Shown piece after piece: positions 35,017 to 43,872 of a stretch of DNA of 64,000 bases. The DNA is from Photobacterium marinum (GTDB taxonomy: Bacteria > Pseudomonadota > Gammaproteobacteria > Enterobacterales > Vibrionaceae). A model generated the notes under the pieces. It saw only the letters and a program-made list of their open reading frames with translations. It was not told where the DNA came from and did not search any database. A program made the translations under genes and the position numbers. Every line of letters starts with the position of its first letter. Position 1 is the stretch's first letter. The stretch covers positions 1-64,000 of the forward strand of contig NZ_AMZO01000035.1 in assembly GCF_000331515.1 (NCBI RefSeq), written 5' to 3'.

Positions 35017-35964
35017 ATGAAATTAACCCAACTCAATGCATTTAAAGCCGTTGTTGAATGCCAGACTGTTACTGCCGCTGCTGAACGCCTCTGTCTTAGC
35101 CAACCTGCAGTAAGTCGACTCTTATCCGGGCTTGAACAACGCCTTGGCTTTAAGCTGTTTATCCGCAAAGGAAACCGTCTGGAACTCAGTGATGAAGGGC
35201 AAGCGTTTTATCTGGAAGTGGCGAAAGTATTCGATGCAGTTTCAGGGCTGGATAATGCTGCCGACTCAATCCGCTCCCGCCACTTCGGCAGCCTGAATAT
35301 CGCAGCAATGCCCCTGCTCTCTAATGCTTTCCTACCCCGTATTCTGGCAACGTTTCTGAAACAGGCACCAAAGATGAAAGTCGGGTTCAAAACCTATCGT
35401 TCGGAAGACGTGATCCGCCGGGTTCAGAGCCAGACTACGGATATCGGCTTTGCTTTTGTCGATGAGCACCTGGCTGGTGTTAAAGCACAGAGAGTGGAAT
35501 GTGAATCCGTTTGCTTACTGCCCGCAGACTCTCAATTGGCTAAGCGTTCTGTAATTGATATCTACGATATCGCCGGACAGGTACTGATCCGCCATGAGAA
35601 AGATGTAACCCAACGACGAATTGATGCTCTGTTGCGACGCTATGATCTTTCTACCATTGAGCAGATCGAAGTCTCCCTCGCCAGCACTGCCGCCGCTCTG
35701 GTACGAGAAGGCGTCGGTATTGCTATCACCGACCCTTTCACTGCCCATATGGAAAACGAACACCCTCAGGTTGTAATGCGTCCGCTGGTCTTCAGCTTAC
35801 CGTTTGAATTTGACATTCTTTATCCGGCGTTAAAGCCAGTTCACCGCCATGCCGAACAGTTCATTGAGCAATTTATGCTGCTTGCTGATCAGATGGATAT
35901 TTACCTCAAAATCGGCCCGATGCGCGACCTTGATGAGCGGTTAACAGCGAGAGTTCACAGTTAA
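35017..35964 (+). CDS. LysR-family regulator of the opine cluster
   Basis: A 315-residue LysR protein: winged helix-turn-helix at 1-60 (LNAFKAVVECQTVTAAAERLCLSQPAVSRLLSGLEQRLGF) and a periplasmic-binding-type effector domain from about residue 90. It recalls OccR/NocR-type regulators, which sense octopine and nopaline, and it precedes an opine dehydrogenase gene by about 180 bases in the same direction, so it likely controls the two genes after it. The start is ATG 35017; an in-frame GTG lies seven codons earlier, neither with a strong ribosome site. Confidence 0.88.
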   Translation: MKLTQLNAFKAVVECQTVTAAAERLCLSQPAVSRLLSGLEQRLGFKLFIRKGNRLELSDEGQAFYLEVAKVFDAVSGLDNAADSIRSRHFGSLNIAAMPLLSNAFLPRILATFLKQAPKMKVGFKTYRSEDVIRRVQSQTTDIGFAFVDEHLAGVKAQRVECESVCLLPADSQLAKRSVIDIYDIAGQVLIRHEKDVTQRRIDALLRRYDLSTIEQIEVSLASTAAALVREGVGIAITDPFTAHMENEHPQVVMRPLVFSLPFEFDILYPALKPVHRHAEQFIEQFMLLADQMDIYLKIGPMRDLDERLTARVHS

Positions 35965-36020
35965 CCTGATAGTAAGCGACAATCAGAATCCAACCAAAAA
36001 CCTTTATTTTTCATTGAATT

Positions 36021-36053
36021 AAAAAGGTGACGCTCGCTAAGCATTACCTTTTT
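36021..36053 (+). terminator. Weak terminator between LysR and opine dehydrogenase genes
   Basis: AAAAAGGT/ACCTTTTT pair around an 17-base loop. AT-rich and large-looped, so a weak stop at best; it suggests the dehydrogenase gene has its own promoter. Confidence 0.4.
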
Positions 36054-36146
36054 GCATACTAGTCCCCGCCTTCGTCATTGGCAGCAATACGCCCATCTTC
36101 CTTAGTCTGGAAAGCAGATAAATCAAATAACAAGAAGGAAGAAGTT

Positions 36147-37256
36147 ATGAACCCTCGTGTATCCGTGATCGGCTCTGGCAATGCAGGTTTAACAGCCGCT
36201 TACCACTTCACTATGCAAGGCGCAGATGTCTGCCTTTATGGTGCTCCGGGATTCGATCAACCACTGACTGATATCGAGCAGCAAGACGGTATCCGTGCGC
36301 TGGACAGCTTCAATGATGTCCCGCTTACCTATGACGGCTTCCAGAAGATCGACAAAATCAGCCGGGATCTGGCCGAAACTATTGCTTATGCCGATATGCT
36401 GGTACTACCCGTCCCTTCATTTGCTCAGGAACCGCTGTTTATCAACATGCTGCCCCATCTCCGTAATGGCCAGATCATTATGCTGATGCCGGGTAACTAT
36501 GGCTCTCTGGTTCTGAACCGCCTAAAGAAAGAGCAAGGCTATGCAGACCTTGACCTGACATTCGTCGATGCCATCTCTATCCCTTGGGCAACCCGAATTG
36601 TCGGCCCGGCGGAAATCGCCATCCTGGGGATGAAGGAATTTTTGCCAGTTGCCGCCTTCCCGGCAAGCCGTACACAAGATGCGATTGATGCCCTTCAGCC
36701 GGTAATGCCACTACCGCTCAAGCCTCTCGATAATGTGCTTGAAGCGGGTTTGGAAAATATCAACTTCGGCGGCCACCCTCTGCTCACCACCCTCAATATG
36801 GGGCTACTGGAAAACTATGACGGCCAATTCAATTACTACAAAGACTGCTGCTCTGTATCAACCGCAAAAGCTGCGGCCGTGATGGAAACAGAACGCCAGT
36901 CAATCGGTAAAGCGTTGGGTCTGCAACTGCTTCCTGAACTGGAGGCCATGAATGCTTTGTACGATATGGAATGTAAGAGTGTTTATGAGGTAAACCGCAC
37001 CTCTGAAACCCACGGCAAACTCAACAGCGCGCCAAATTCAGCCAGCAACCGTTACATCACTGAAGACGCAGCCTACCTGCTGGTTCCTTGCTATGAACTG
37101 GGTCAGCTGGTTGGTGTTGAAACTCCAATGATTACCTCCTGCCTGCATATCGATAACGCCTATAACGAAACCAACTATTTCGAAACAGGAAGGACACTGA
37201 AACAAATGGGCTTAAACAACATGTCAGCTCAAGAAATCATGGACTTCGTTAATTAG
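36147..37256 (+). CDS. Opine dehydrogenase (octopine/nopaline dehydrogenase family)
   Basis: A 369-residue NAD(P)H enzyme that joins or splits an amino acid and a keto acid through a secondary amine. The N-terminal Rossmann domain begins VSVIGSGNAGLTAAYHF; the C-terminal octopine_DH domain has the catalytic His in NINFGGHPLLTTLN (H210) and the Arg-x4-Asp pair in NRYITEDAAY (R302, D307), the same set as in octopine dehydrogenase. AAGGAAG lies before the ATG at 36147; earlier in-frame codons have no ribosome site. A hairpin and 71 bases separate it from the transporter gene. The exact opine is unknown. Confidence 0.9.
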   Translation: MNPRVSVIGSGNAGLTAAYHFTMQGADVCLYGAPGFDQPLTDIEQQDGIRALDSFNDVPLTYDGFQKIDKISRDLAETIAYADMLVLPVPSFAQEPLFINMLPHLRNGQIIMLMPGNYGSLVLNRLKKEQGYADLDLTFVDAISIPWATRIVGPAEIAILGMKEFLPVAAFPASRTQDAIDALQPVMPLPLKPLDNVLEAGLENINFGGHPLLTTLNMGLLENYDGQFNYYKDCCSVSTAKAAAVMETERQSIGKALGLQLLPELEAMNALYDMECKSVYEVNRTSETHGKLNSAPNSASNRYITEDAAYLLVPCYELGQLVGVETPMITSCLHIDNAYNETNYFETGRTLKQMGLNNMSAQEIMDFVN

Positions 37257-37288
37257 AAGGTGGGGCCACTATTGGTCACTACCCGTTT

Positions 37289-37306
37289 ATGGGGCGAAAG
37301 CCCCAT
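37289..37306 (+). promoter_or_regulatory. Intercistronic GNRA-loop hairpin
   Basis: The perfect stem ATGGGGC/GCCCCAT is capped by the tetraloop GAAA. It lies between the opine dehydrogenase stop and the transporter ribosome site, without a T-run, so it more likely tunes mRNA stability or coupling than stops transcription. Confidence 0.5.
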
Positions 37307-37327
37307 TTGAAACAAGAGGACATCCCT

Positions 37328-38734
37328 ATGACAAAAATTAAATTTCCCTCTGCCTACACAATCCTGATGATTCTGACCGTTTTAATGGCTGTTCTGACCT
37401 GGGTTATACCAGCTGGACAGTATCAGATGGAAACCAATGAAACGCTGGGGCGCATGGTACCGTTGGTCGGCACATATCAAACCGTGGACTCCAATCCACA
37501 AGGTTTCGTCGACATCCTGATGGCTCCGATTCAGGGCTTCTATGACCCGAGCAGCTATGCGGCGCGTGCTGTTGATGTAGCACTGTTCGTTCTGGTCATC
37601 GGCGGCTTCCTTGCAGTTGTCACCCAAACCGGTGCAATCGATGCAGGTATCGCCGGCACCATGAAACGCCTGGCCGGACGTGAAAAATGGATGATCCCTA
37701 TCCTAATGGGACTATTCGCCCTGGGCGGTACTGTGTATGGCATGGCAGAGGAAACCATCCCATTTTACGCCCTGCTTATCCCTGTAATGATAGCCGCAGG
37801 CTATGACAGTATTGTCGGTGTTGCCATTATCATGGTTGGTGCCGGTATCGGGTGTCTGGGCTCAACCATCAACCCGTTTGCTACAGTAATTGCTTCCAAC
37901 GCAGCTGAAATCAACTTTATGGAAGGTTTCGCTCTTCGCGCGATTATCCTGGTTCTGGGCTGGGTAGCTTGCGTGATTTACGTGATGCGCTATGCCGAAA
38001 AAGTAAAACGTAATCCGGAGCTATCCATTGTTGCAAACCAGAGAGAATCTAATCTCAACCATTTCCTTCATAGCAAGCAACAAGAGACACCGGAACTGAC
38101 CAATACCCGTAAAGCCGTTCTAGCTATCTTCGGCCTGACTTTTGCGGTCATGATGTGGGGTGTGTCCGTTGCCGGATGGTGGATGGCGGAACTGTCTGCC
38201 CTGTTTATCGGCTCCAGTATCCTGGTTGGCTTTGTCGGCCGTATGTCAGAAGTGGAAATCACCGACAGCTTTGTTAATGGTGCCCGAGACTTACTTGGCG
38301 TCGCACTGATCATCGCCATTGCCCGAGGCCTGGTTGTGGTGATGGATAACGGCAACATCACTCACACCATCCTTCATTATGCAGAAGGCTTACTGGGCGG
38401 ACTAAACGACGTTGCCTTCATCAATGCTATCTACTGGGTTGAAGCTGTAATGTGTCTGGTAGTGCCATCATCATCCGGCCTCGCGGTACTTTCAATGCCG
38501 GTTTTGGCACCACTGGCTGACTTTGCCGGTGTTGGCCGAGAGTTGGTAGTGACAGCTTATCAATCAGCTTCCGGCCTGCCTAACCTGGTTACCCCGACAT
38601 CCGGCGTCGTGATGGGTGGCCTGGCAATCGGTCGTGTTGCTTACTCATCCTGGTTGCGATTCATTGGCCCGCTGCTGGGTATACTGACAGCTATGGTAAT
38701 GGTGCTGTTGAGTATCGGCGTCATGATGGGCTAG
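37328..38734 (+). CDS. YfcC/ArcD-like membrane carrier (C4-dicarboxylate anaerobic carrier family)
   Basis: A 468-residue carrier with about 12 membrane segments. TWVIPAGQYQ near the N-terminus, GTVYGMAEETIPFYALLIPVM, GCLGSTINPFATVIASNAAEI and PSSSGLAVLSMPVLAPLADFAGV are typical of the YfcC branch, which includes basic amino acid carriers. Sitting behind an opine dehydrogenase it probably imports the opine or exchanges one of its products; this is context only. The ATG at 37328 has AGAGGA upstream. A terminator follows. Confidence 0.88.
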   Translation: MTKIKFPSAYTILMILTVLMAVLTWVIPAGQYQMETNETLGRMVPLVGTYQTVDSNPQGFVDILMAPIQGFYDPSSYAARAVDVALFVLVIGGFLAVVTQTGAIDAGIAGTMKRLAGREKWMIPILMGLFALGGTVYGMAEETIPFYALLIPVMIAAGYDSIVGVAIIMVGAGIGCLGSTINPFATVIASNAAEINFMEGFALRAIILVLGWVACVIYVMRYAEKVKRNPELSIVANQRESNLNHFLHSKQQETPELTNTRKAVLAIFGLTFAVMMWGVSVAGWWMAELSALFIGSSILVGFVGRMSEVEITDSFVNGARDLLGVALIIAIARGLVVVMDNGNITHTILHYAEGLLGGLNDVAFINAIYWVEAVMCLVVPSSSGLAVLSMPVLAPLADFAGVGRELVVTAYQSASGLPNLVTPTSGVVMGGLAIGRVAYSSWLRFIGPLLGILTAMVMVLLSIGVMMG

Positions 38735-38800
38735 CCCGCTGATAACTAAAATATTCTAATAAACTCTCCACAACGCGATAGCTCAGTTGGCTATCAAAAT

Positions 38801-38825
38801 AAAGCCAGACTTCGTGTCTGGCTTT
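38801..38825 (+). terminator. Terminator of the opine cluster
   Basis: The stem AAAGCCAGAC/GTCTGGCTTT with loop TTCGT. Its stem is the same as that at 34856, though the T-tract here is short. Confidence 0.7.
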
Positions 38826-38872
38826 CCCTTTAATAATTCCTGTCAGCATAAGTACTTGATCACACCTGCTGG

Positions 38873-40180
38873 TTAAATGAAATCGAGGTAATGTGACTTA
38901 AACGACTTCAAAGACGGGAATAAATCAGTCAATGCTCCCTGATAACCAAACCAGCGAGCTAGCGAGGCATTCACCTGATCTGCTGCAATTTCCGGGACAA
39001 TACGACCATTCTTATAATCATACTGACTGCCCGGTACCAGTTCAGGCCATTTGCCGTAAGCTTTACCGCCTTTAACTGCACCACCGACAACAATCTGATG
39101 CCCTGCCCAGCCATGATCCGTACCGGTTTCATTGGCCATTATCCGACGACCAAAATCAGACATGGTAAACGCTGTTACTTTGTCTGCAATCTGAATGCTT
39201 TTCATATCCAGGTAGAAAGCCGCCATCGCATCAGATACCTGCTGCAACAAACCTGCATGCTTGGCCTGTTGATCTTTATGAGTATCAAAGCCACCTAAAC
39301 CGACAAAATAAATCTGGCGCTGATGGCCGAGGTCAGCCCTGGATCGGATTAATTTCGCAGTAGTTTGTAGCGAGTGGCCTAAATGCGTATCAGGATATCC
39401 GGTCAGTTCACCGACATTGCCCAGTGCCTCTTTGGCTTTTTCATTGTCATAATATCTGTCAGCCATCGTTTCAGAGTAATTATCCGCATACAGGTTACTG
39501 AACTTTTCGTTGAAATGACGCAGCATAGCTTCATATCTTTCCGGAGTTTTCAAGCCGCTGTATTCACCCGCACCGTCTGTGGTCAACACCAACTGTTCAT
39601 GGTTTTCACTTCTCAGCCACTTCTTCTCACCATTTAGTGAAATCAGCGGAGAAAGTGAACCCGGTAAATGCATATCCCTAACCATTCTCCCGGCCCAACC
39701 TAACTTGTCCTTCATATTTTCCGCACCGGACTGCCACATGGTTTGCTGTAAGTTATGAGCCATCAGGAATTCGGGTAATTCCGGATTAGCAACCGCACTA
39801 CCAATAACAGGTTCAACAAGTTGCCCGGAATTGACAATAACCGTCGCTTTTTTATCCTCGGTAAAAACTGCCTGCAAACTTTTCATTGATGGATGTAAGG
39901 CCAAAGGCACGCCGTTATCAGTCGCAATACCTATACTAACGGCCTCTTCCCGCACAATTGCCAGTTCAGGCCTAGCATTCAAGTAATCCGAATATTCCGC
40001 ATCATTATCCGGAATGACCATGTTATAAGCATCATTACCACCGAACAGAAAAATACAAACAAGGGCTTTAAAATCGCCTTCCTGCGCATGAGCAATATTG
40101 ATTCCTGTCACTGCCGGAGCCAATGATGTCGCACTTAATGCAGCACTTCCTTTGAGAAAATTACGTCGTGTGATCTTCAT
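38873..40180 (-). CDS. DUF1501 protein with twin-arginine signal
   Basis: A 435-residue protein of the DUF1501 family, alkaline-phosphatase-fold-like secreted proteins of unknown activity. A Tat signal is clear (TRRNFLKGSAALSATSLAPAV, cleavage near AHAQE). Family blocks include VCIFLFGGNDAYNMVIP, ELPEFLMAHNLQQTMWQSG, LGGFDTHKDQQAKHAGLL, AFTMSDFGRRIMANETGTDHGWAGHQIVVGG. It follows the DUF1800 gene by 3 bases. The pair is found together in many proteobacteria and is thought to be exported, perhaps with a metal centre; function unproven. Confidence 0.9.
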   Translation of the reverse strand: MKITRRNFLKGSAALSATSLAPAVTGINIAHAQEGDFKALVCIFLFGGNDAYNMVIPDNDAEYSDYLNARPELAIVREEAVSIGIATDNGVPLALHPSMKSLQAVFTEDKKATVIVNSGQLVEPVIGSAVANPELPEFLMAHNLQQTMWQSGAENMKDKLGWAGRMVRDMHLPGSLSPLISLNGEKKWLRSENHEQLVLTTDGAGEYSGLKTPERYEAMLRHFNEKFSNLYADNYSETMADRYYDNEKAKEALGNVGELTGYPDTHLGHSLQTTAKLIRSRADLGHQRQIYFVGLGGFDTHKDQQAKHAGLLQQVSDAMAAFYLDMKSIQIADKVTAFTMSDFGRRIMANETGTDHGWAGHQIVVGGAVKGGKAYGKWPELVPGSQYDYKNGRIVPEIAADQVNASLARWFGYQGALTDLFPSLKSFKSHYLDFI

Positions 40181-40183
40181 AGC

Positions 40184-41707
40184 TTACTCCTGGCAACGAA
40201 ATTCAGGGGAACATTGAACGGCAAACAGTGTGTCCTTTATTTTTCTGTCAGCAGATTTGTTATTCAGCTCAAGGCCTTCGAGCATCCCTTTCAGAAACAA
40301 GGAAAGCTCAGATGACATCAAACCTCCGAACAAGCGCTCATTAACCAATGCGACATATTCATCGGGCTGACTCACTGTCCGTTCATATTCACTGCGATCC
40401 CACGACCACTTTTTCTTATTTGTCGATTGCGATGAGGCGATACAAATCCACATTCGGTTCGATATTCGCCGCACAACATCCATCGACAAAATGCCAAACT
40501 CTGGTGATGATAATAGTTTGTCGTTAATTTCCCCCTTGGGAGCATAATCCGGCTCATAGAAATTAAACACACTGGGTGCCCTGAGCGGTGCCTGGCCGTA
40601 ATTCTTCTGACTTGATGCGAAATCCCACCAGCGCTCCGGATCGTTGCTTTTGACATCCAGCGCCCGACATAAATTAGCCATAGCAACTATCGGTTCTTTT
40701 ACCTTGCCAAAATTGCGACTGCTTTTACCCGTATTTTGATAATCAGCCATGGCTTTTCCTGCAAGGACATCTTCATCAAGCAATATGGCTTTGATTACGG
40801 CCTCCATATCGCCCCATATCCCTTTACCGTTATCCTTAAATACTTTGACCACTCGATCGATATAACTTCGCCGCGGGTTGCTGATGGTCAATCGTTTAAT
40901 CAACAGAATTGAAATAAATATCGGGGTATTCGGGTGGTTAACTAACAGGTCAATGGCCTGTTCCAAATCCTGTTCTGCCGTCTGCCCCTGTGCAAAAACC
41001 TGCCCCAGGACTTTCTTTTCACCGGTGTCATGCCATCGACTAACCGAATACATTGGTTTCAAATATGTATCCTTACGCCAGCCTGTAAACACTCGAGCCA
41101 ACTCCTCGACATCTTCCTGGGTATAGGTGGGAATTTTATTCCCGAACGAATCCAGTTTTGGCATTCCGTTAGAATGCAGCTGCCATAACCCGAGGCTGAA
41201 CAATTGCATAACTTCACGAGCATAATTTTCATCCGGAAAAGTATTTTTCACCGAATCTGCTTTCTTACTGCCGATTAAGGTAAGGTATTTGCCCATGGCC
41301 GGACTCAACGTGACGGTTTTTAATATGTCCCTAAAATTACTGAAAGCATGTTGAACCAGTAGATCATAATATTCCGCCAAAGCCTGTGAATCCGGTCCAC
41401 CAGAGCGAGACACCACGAAGATCTGACTCAACGCGTAAGCCACTCGCTGACGTAATTGGTCTTTCCCTTCAAGAGTATTGGCCCACCATGCACTTAAACG
41501 GACACCTTCTCCCAGAGAGGTCCCGCTAGCCGAAGCAAATGCTTCAGCTGATGGACGGTGTAAACTGGGAGCCAAACGAAATTGCTCACCAAACCAGGCA
41601 TCAATTCCCATTGCACTTAAGGATTCAATCTCACCCGGTTTGGGGCCAAATGTTGCTCGATACAGAAATTTAGCCACCTGTACCCTGTCTTCCTTTTGAA
41701 TAGCCAA
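40184..41707 (-). CDS. DUF1800 protein
   Basis: A 507-residue DUF1800 family protein: VAKFLYRATFGPKPGEIESL at the N-terminus, QRVAYALSQIFVVS, HAFSNFRDILKTVTLSPAMGKYL, PDENYAREVMQLFSLGLW, VEELARVFTGWR and APSVFNFYEPDY. Unlike its partner it has no visible signal peptide, so it may ride on the Tat signal of the DUF1501 protein or stay inside. The two genes form an operon, DUF1800 first. A short gap to the 41936 terminator separates it from pepF. Biochemical role unknown. Confidence 0.9.
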   Translation of the reverse strand: MAIQKEDRVQVAKFLYRATFGPKPGEIESLSAMGIDAWFGEQFRLAPSLHRPSAEAFASASGTSLGEGVRLSAWWANTLEGKDQLRQRVAYALSQIFVVSRSGGPDSQALAEYYDLLVQHAFSNFRDILKTVTLSPAMGKYLTLIGSKKADSVKNTFPDENYAREVMQLFSLGLWQLHSNGMPKLDSFGNKIPTYTQEDVEELARVFTGWRKDTYLKPMYSVSRWHDTGEKKVLGQVFAQGQTAEQDLEQAIDLLVNHPNTPIFISILLIKRLTISNPRRSYIDRVVKVFKDNGKGIWGDMEAVIKAILLDEDVLAGKAMADYQNTGKSSRNFGKVKEPIVAMANLCRALDVKSNDPERWWDFASSQKNYGQAPLRAPSVFNFYEPDYAPKGEINDKLLSSPEFGILSMDVVRRISNRMWICIASSQSTNKKKWSWDRSEYERTVSQPDEYVALVNERLFGGLMSSELSLFLKGMLEGLELNNKSADRKIKDTLFAVQCSPEFRCQE

Positions 41708-41935
41708 TGTGACGTCCTCTTTCTCTATTGGAATTGTTCTATCAAATGACTAGTAGCTGCATATCTAAGCTTATTTGAATTGAATTAAAGAAAAGAAATA
41801 CCAGGAAGGAATTAATTATTTGTGGAATAAAGGTAACGAATTAAGTCTGCACTGATGCAAAACAATTAGGCCTGACTGGAAATAATGTGATGTTTTGCCC
41901 AAAGCAGTCTCTGAAAAACAAACCAATAAAACTAA

Positions 41936-41962
41936 AAAGCCCGGAAAATAATCCGGGCTTTG
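41936..41962 (-). terminator. Terminator of pepF
   Basis: The stem AAGCCCGGA/TCCGGGCTT with loop AAATAA lies 24 bases past the pepF stop and is followed by TTTTTA on the minus strand. Confidence 0.88.
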
Positions 41963-41985
41963 GAACTAAAATATTCAGCGAATAA

Positions 41986-43782
41986 TTATAACTTGCTAAT
42001 CAATCGCTCAAACTCATCAATTTGCTGTTTAACCATATCAACACTTTGCTGCCAGAACTCCGGCTGGCGAATATCCATGCCAAGGTGTTTCTTAACCACC
42101 TCTTCGGCTGTCATAGAACCCGTATCACGCAGCAAGGCTTTATAGTCCGAATAGAACTGCTCACCTTTCGCTTCGCGCTGGGCATAAACACCTTTACTGA
42201 ACAGATAACCGAACAGATATGGATAGTTATAGAAGCTGATTTCAGGAATGCTGAAGTGCAGCTTGCTGGCCCAGAACATGCTATTGGTTTCGTCCATCAC
42301 ATCGCCATACCACTCACGCCAGGTCTCTGACATCAGCTGTTTTAGCTGCTCAGGTGTAAATTCACCGTTTGAGCGCTGTTCGTAGAAGGCTTTTTCGAAC
42401 TCATAGCGAACTGGAATATTAACCATCAACGCCAGAGCCGACTGCGCTTCTTCCCACAGCATCATCAGCTTGTCCTGATCATTCTGGGCTTTTTCCAGCA
42501 GCGCATCACGAACGATATTCTCAGCAAAAATAGATGCTGTTTCAGCCAGTGTCATCGGGTACTCAGTTTCCACCAGAGACATATCACGCATTACCCAGTT
42601 GTGGAAAGCATGACCCAATTCATGCGCCAGAGTAAGAACATCCGACATGCTGCCACCCCAGGTCATAAAGACCAGAGGCGTTCGAGTATCAACAAACTTA
42701 GTGCAGTAAGCACCTAAACGTTTTTTCGGCTGAGGTGCAGCATCAATAAGCTTCCTTTCGACCATCATGTCGACAAAATCAGACATTTCCTGATCAACAC
42801 CGGCGAACGCATCACGGATAATCGCAATACCCTGCTCAAAGCTATAGCTTTCACCTTTACTACCTTGCAGTGCAGGCATTGAAGCCAGCTCATCCCATGG
42901 TTTGAGCTTGTCTGTTCCGAACAGTTTTGCCATTTGCTGCCCGGCATTACGACCGACAAGCTGATTGTCTCTGGCAACCTGAATCATGGCATCCAGTGTT
43001 TGCTTCTCAATACGACTGGTGTGCAGGCTAGAATCAAGAAAATGTACCTGATCGGTGTGGCTGCGCTTTTCATACTCCGTTAAGCGCCCACCCGCGAGAC
43101 CGTTAAGAATAGCGGCGAAGGTCTGCTCATGTACTTCCATGATGTCAGAAATCGCTCGCCATGCCGGTTCACGACGTTCACTATCCGGGCCATAAAGAAT
43201 GCTGGCCGCCTGCGACAGTCCCATCGTTTCTTCACTGCCGTCAGCCAGTTGGAGCGTCACTTTTAAACTACCGGTCAGATTATCGTAAAGACGTCCCCAG
43301 GCATTTCGTCCATCCACATTCATTGCAGACAGCAACTGTTCTTCACCAACAGAAAGCAGACGATTTCGCTTCAGGCGATCGCGTTTGAGGCGAAAACGGT
43401 GATGCGCCAGACTGCCGCTTTCCTGGTTACCAGCGAGCACAGCGTCAAAATCACTGTCATCCAAATTAATCAGAGCCTGCAAATACGGATTAAGCGCCTG
43501 CTCAAACTTCGAAAATAACTGATCCAACTGACCTGACAGTTTTTTCGCACCATCATTTGCGGCATCAACTGACGTTAAACAATTGGCATAGCTTGATAAA
43601 GTACGAACTTTAACTGCAAGCTGATCCTTTAGCACAATCGCCTTCATCAGATCATCAAGGCTGTCCGGATTTAAAGACGCCAACTGGCTAGTTTTTTCTT
43701 CGATTATTTTAATGTCTTGTTGAATTTTCGGATCGGAAAGATCCTGGTAGGCAATCGACAAATCCCAGCTTGGTGCAGTCAT
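41986..43782 (-). CDS. pepF: M3-family oligoendopeptidase F
   Basis: A 598-residue cytoplasmic zinc metallopeptidase that trims short peptides. The catalytic zinc motif is TLAHELGHAFHNWVM (HExxH) near residue 390, and the third ligand Glu follows in LAETASIFAENIV. The N-terminal half is helical with the oligoendopeptidase N-domain (LNGLAGGRLTEYEKRSHTD). The ATG at 43782 has AGGAG seven bases upstream. It is probably monocistronic, with a clear terminator. Confidence 0.93.
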   Translation of the reverse strand: MTAPSWDLSIAYQDLSDPKIQQDIKIIEEKTSQLASLNPDSLDDLMKAIVLKDQLAVKVRTLSSYANCLTSVDAANDGAKKLSGQLDQLFSKFEQALNPYLQALINLDDSDFDAVLAGNQESGSLAHHRFRLKRDRLKRNRLLSVGEEQLLSAMNVDGRNAWGRLYDNLTGSLKVTLQLADGSEETMGLSQAASILYGPDSERREPAWRAISDIMEVHEQTFAAILNGLAGGRLTEYEKRSHTDQVHFLDSSLHTSRIEKQTLDAMIQVARDNQLVGRNAGQQMAKLFGTDKLKPWDELASMPALQGSKGESYSFEQGIAIIRDAFAGVDQEMSDFVDMMVERKLIDAAPQPKKRLGAYCTKFVDTRTPLVFMTWGGSMSDVLTLAHELGHAFHNWVMRDMSLVETEYPMTLAETASIFAENIVRDALLEKAQNDQDKLMMLWEEAQSALALMVNIPVRYEFEKAFYEQRSNGEFTPEQLKQLMSETWREWYGDVMDETNSMFWASKLHFSIPEISFYNYPYLFGYLFSKGVYAQREAKGEQFYSDYKALLRDTGSMTAEEVVKKHLGMDIRQPEFWQQSVDMVKQQIDEFERLISKL

Positions 43783-43872
43783 TTATCACTCCTTTATTGA
43801 GAATAGTTTTAAGTAACTATACCCAAATGGTCTCAGGTTACCGTTTTCAGAATGAGATCACTTGGGTATGAC

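Noticed and set aside
38774-38795. Stretch GCGATAGCTCAGTTGG resembling a tRNA 5' end and D arm
   Set aside because: No anticodon or T arm follows. It is better read as a small GATAG/CTATC hairpin; chance or a very old remnant.
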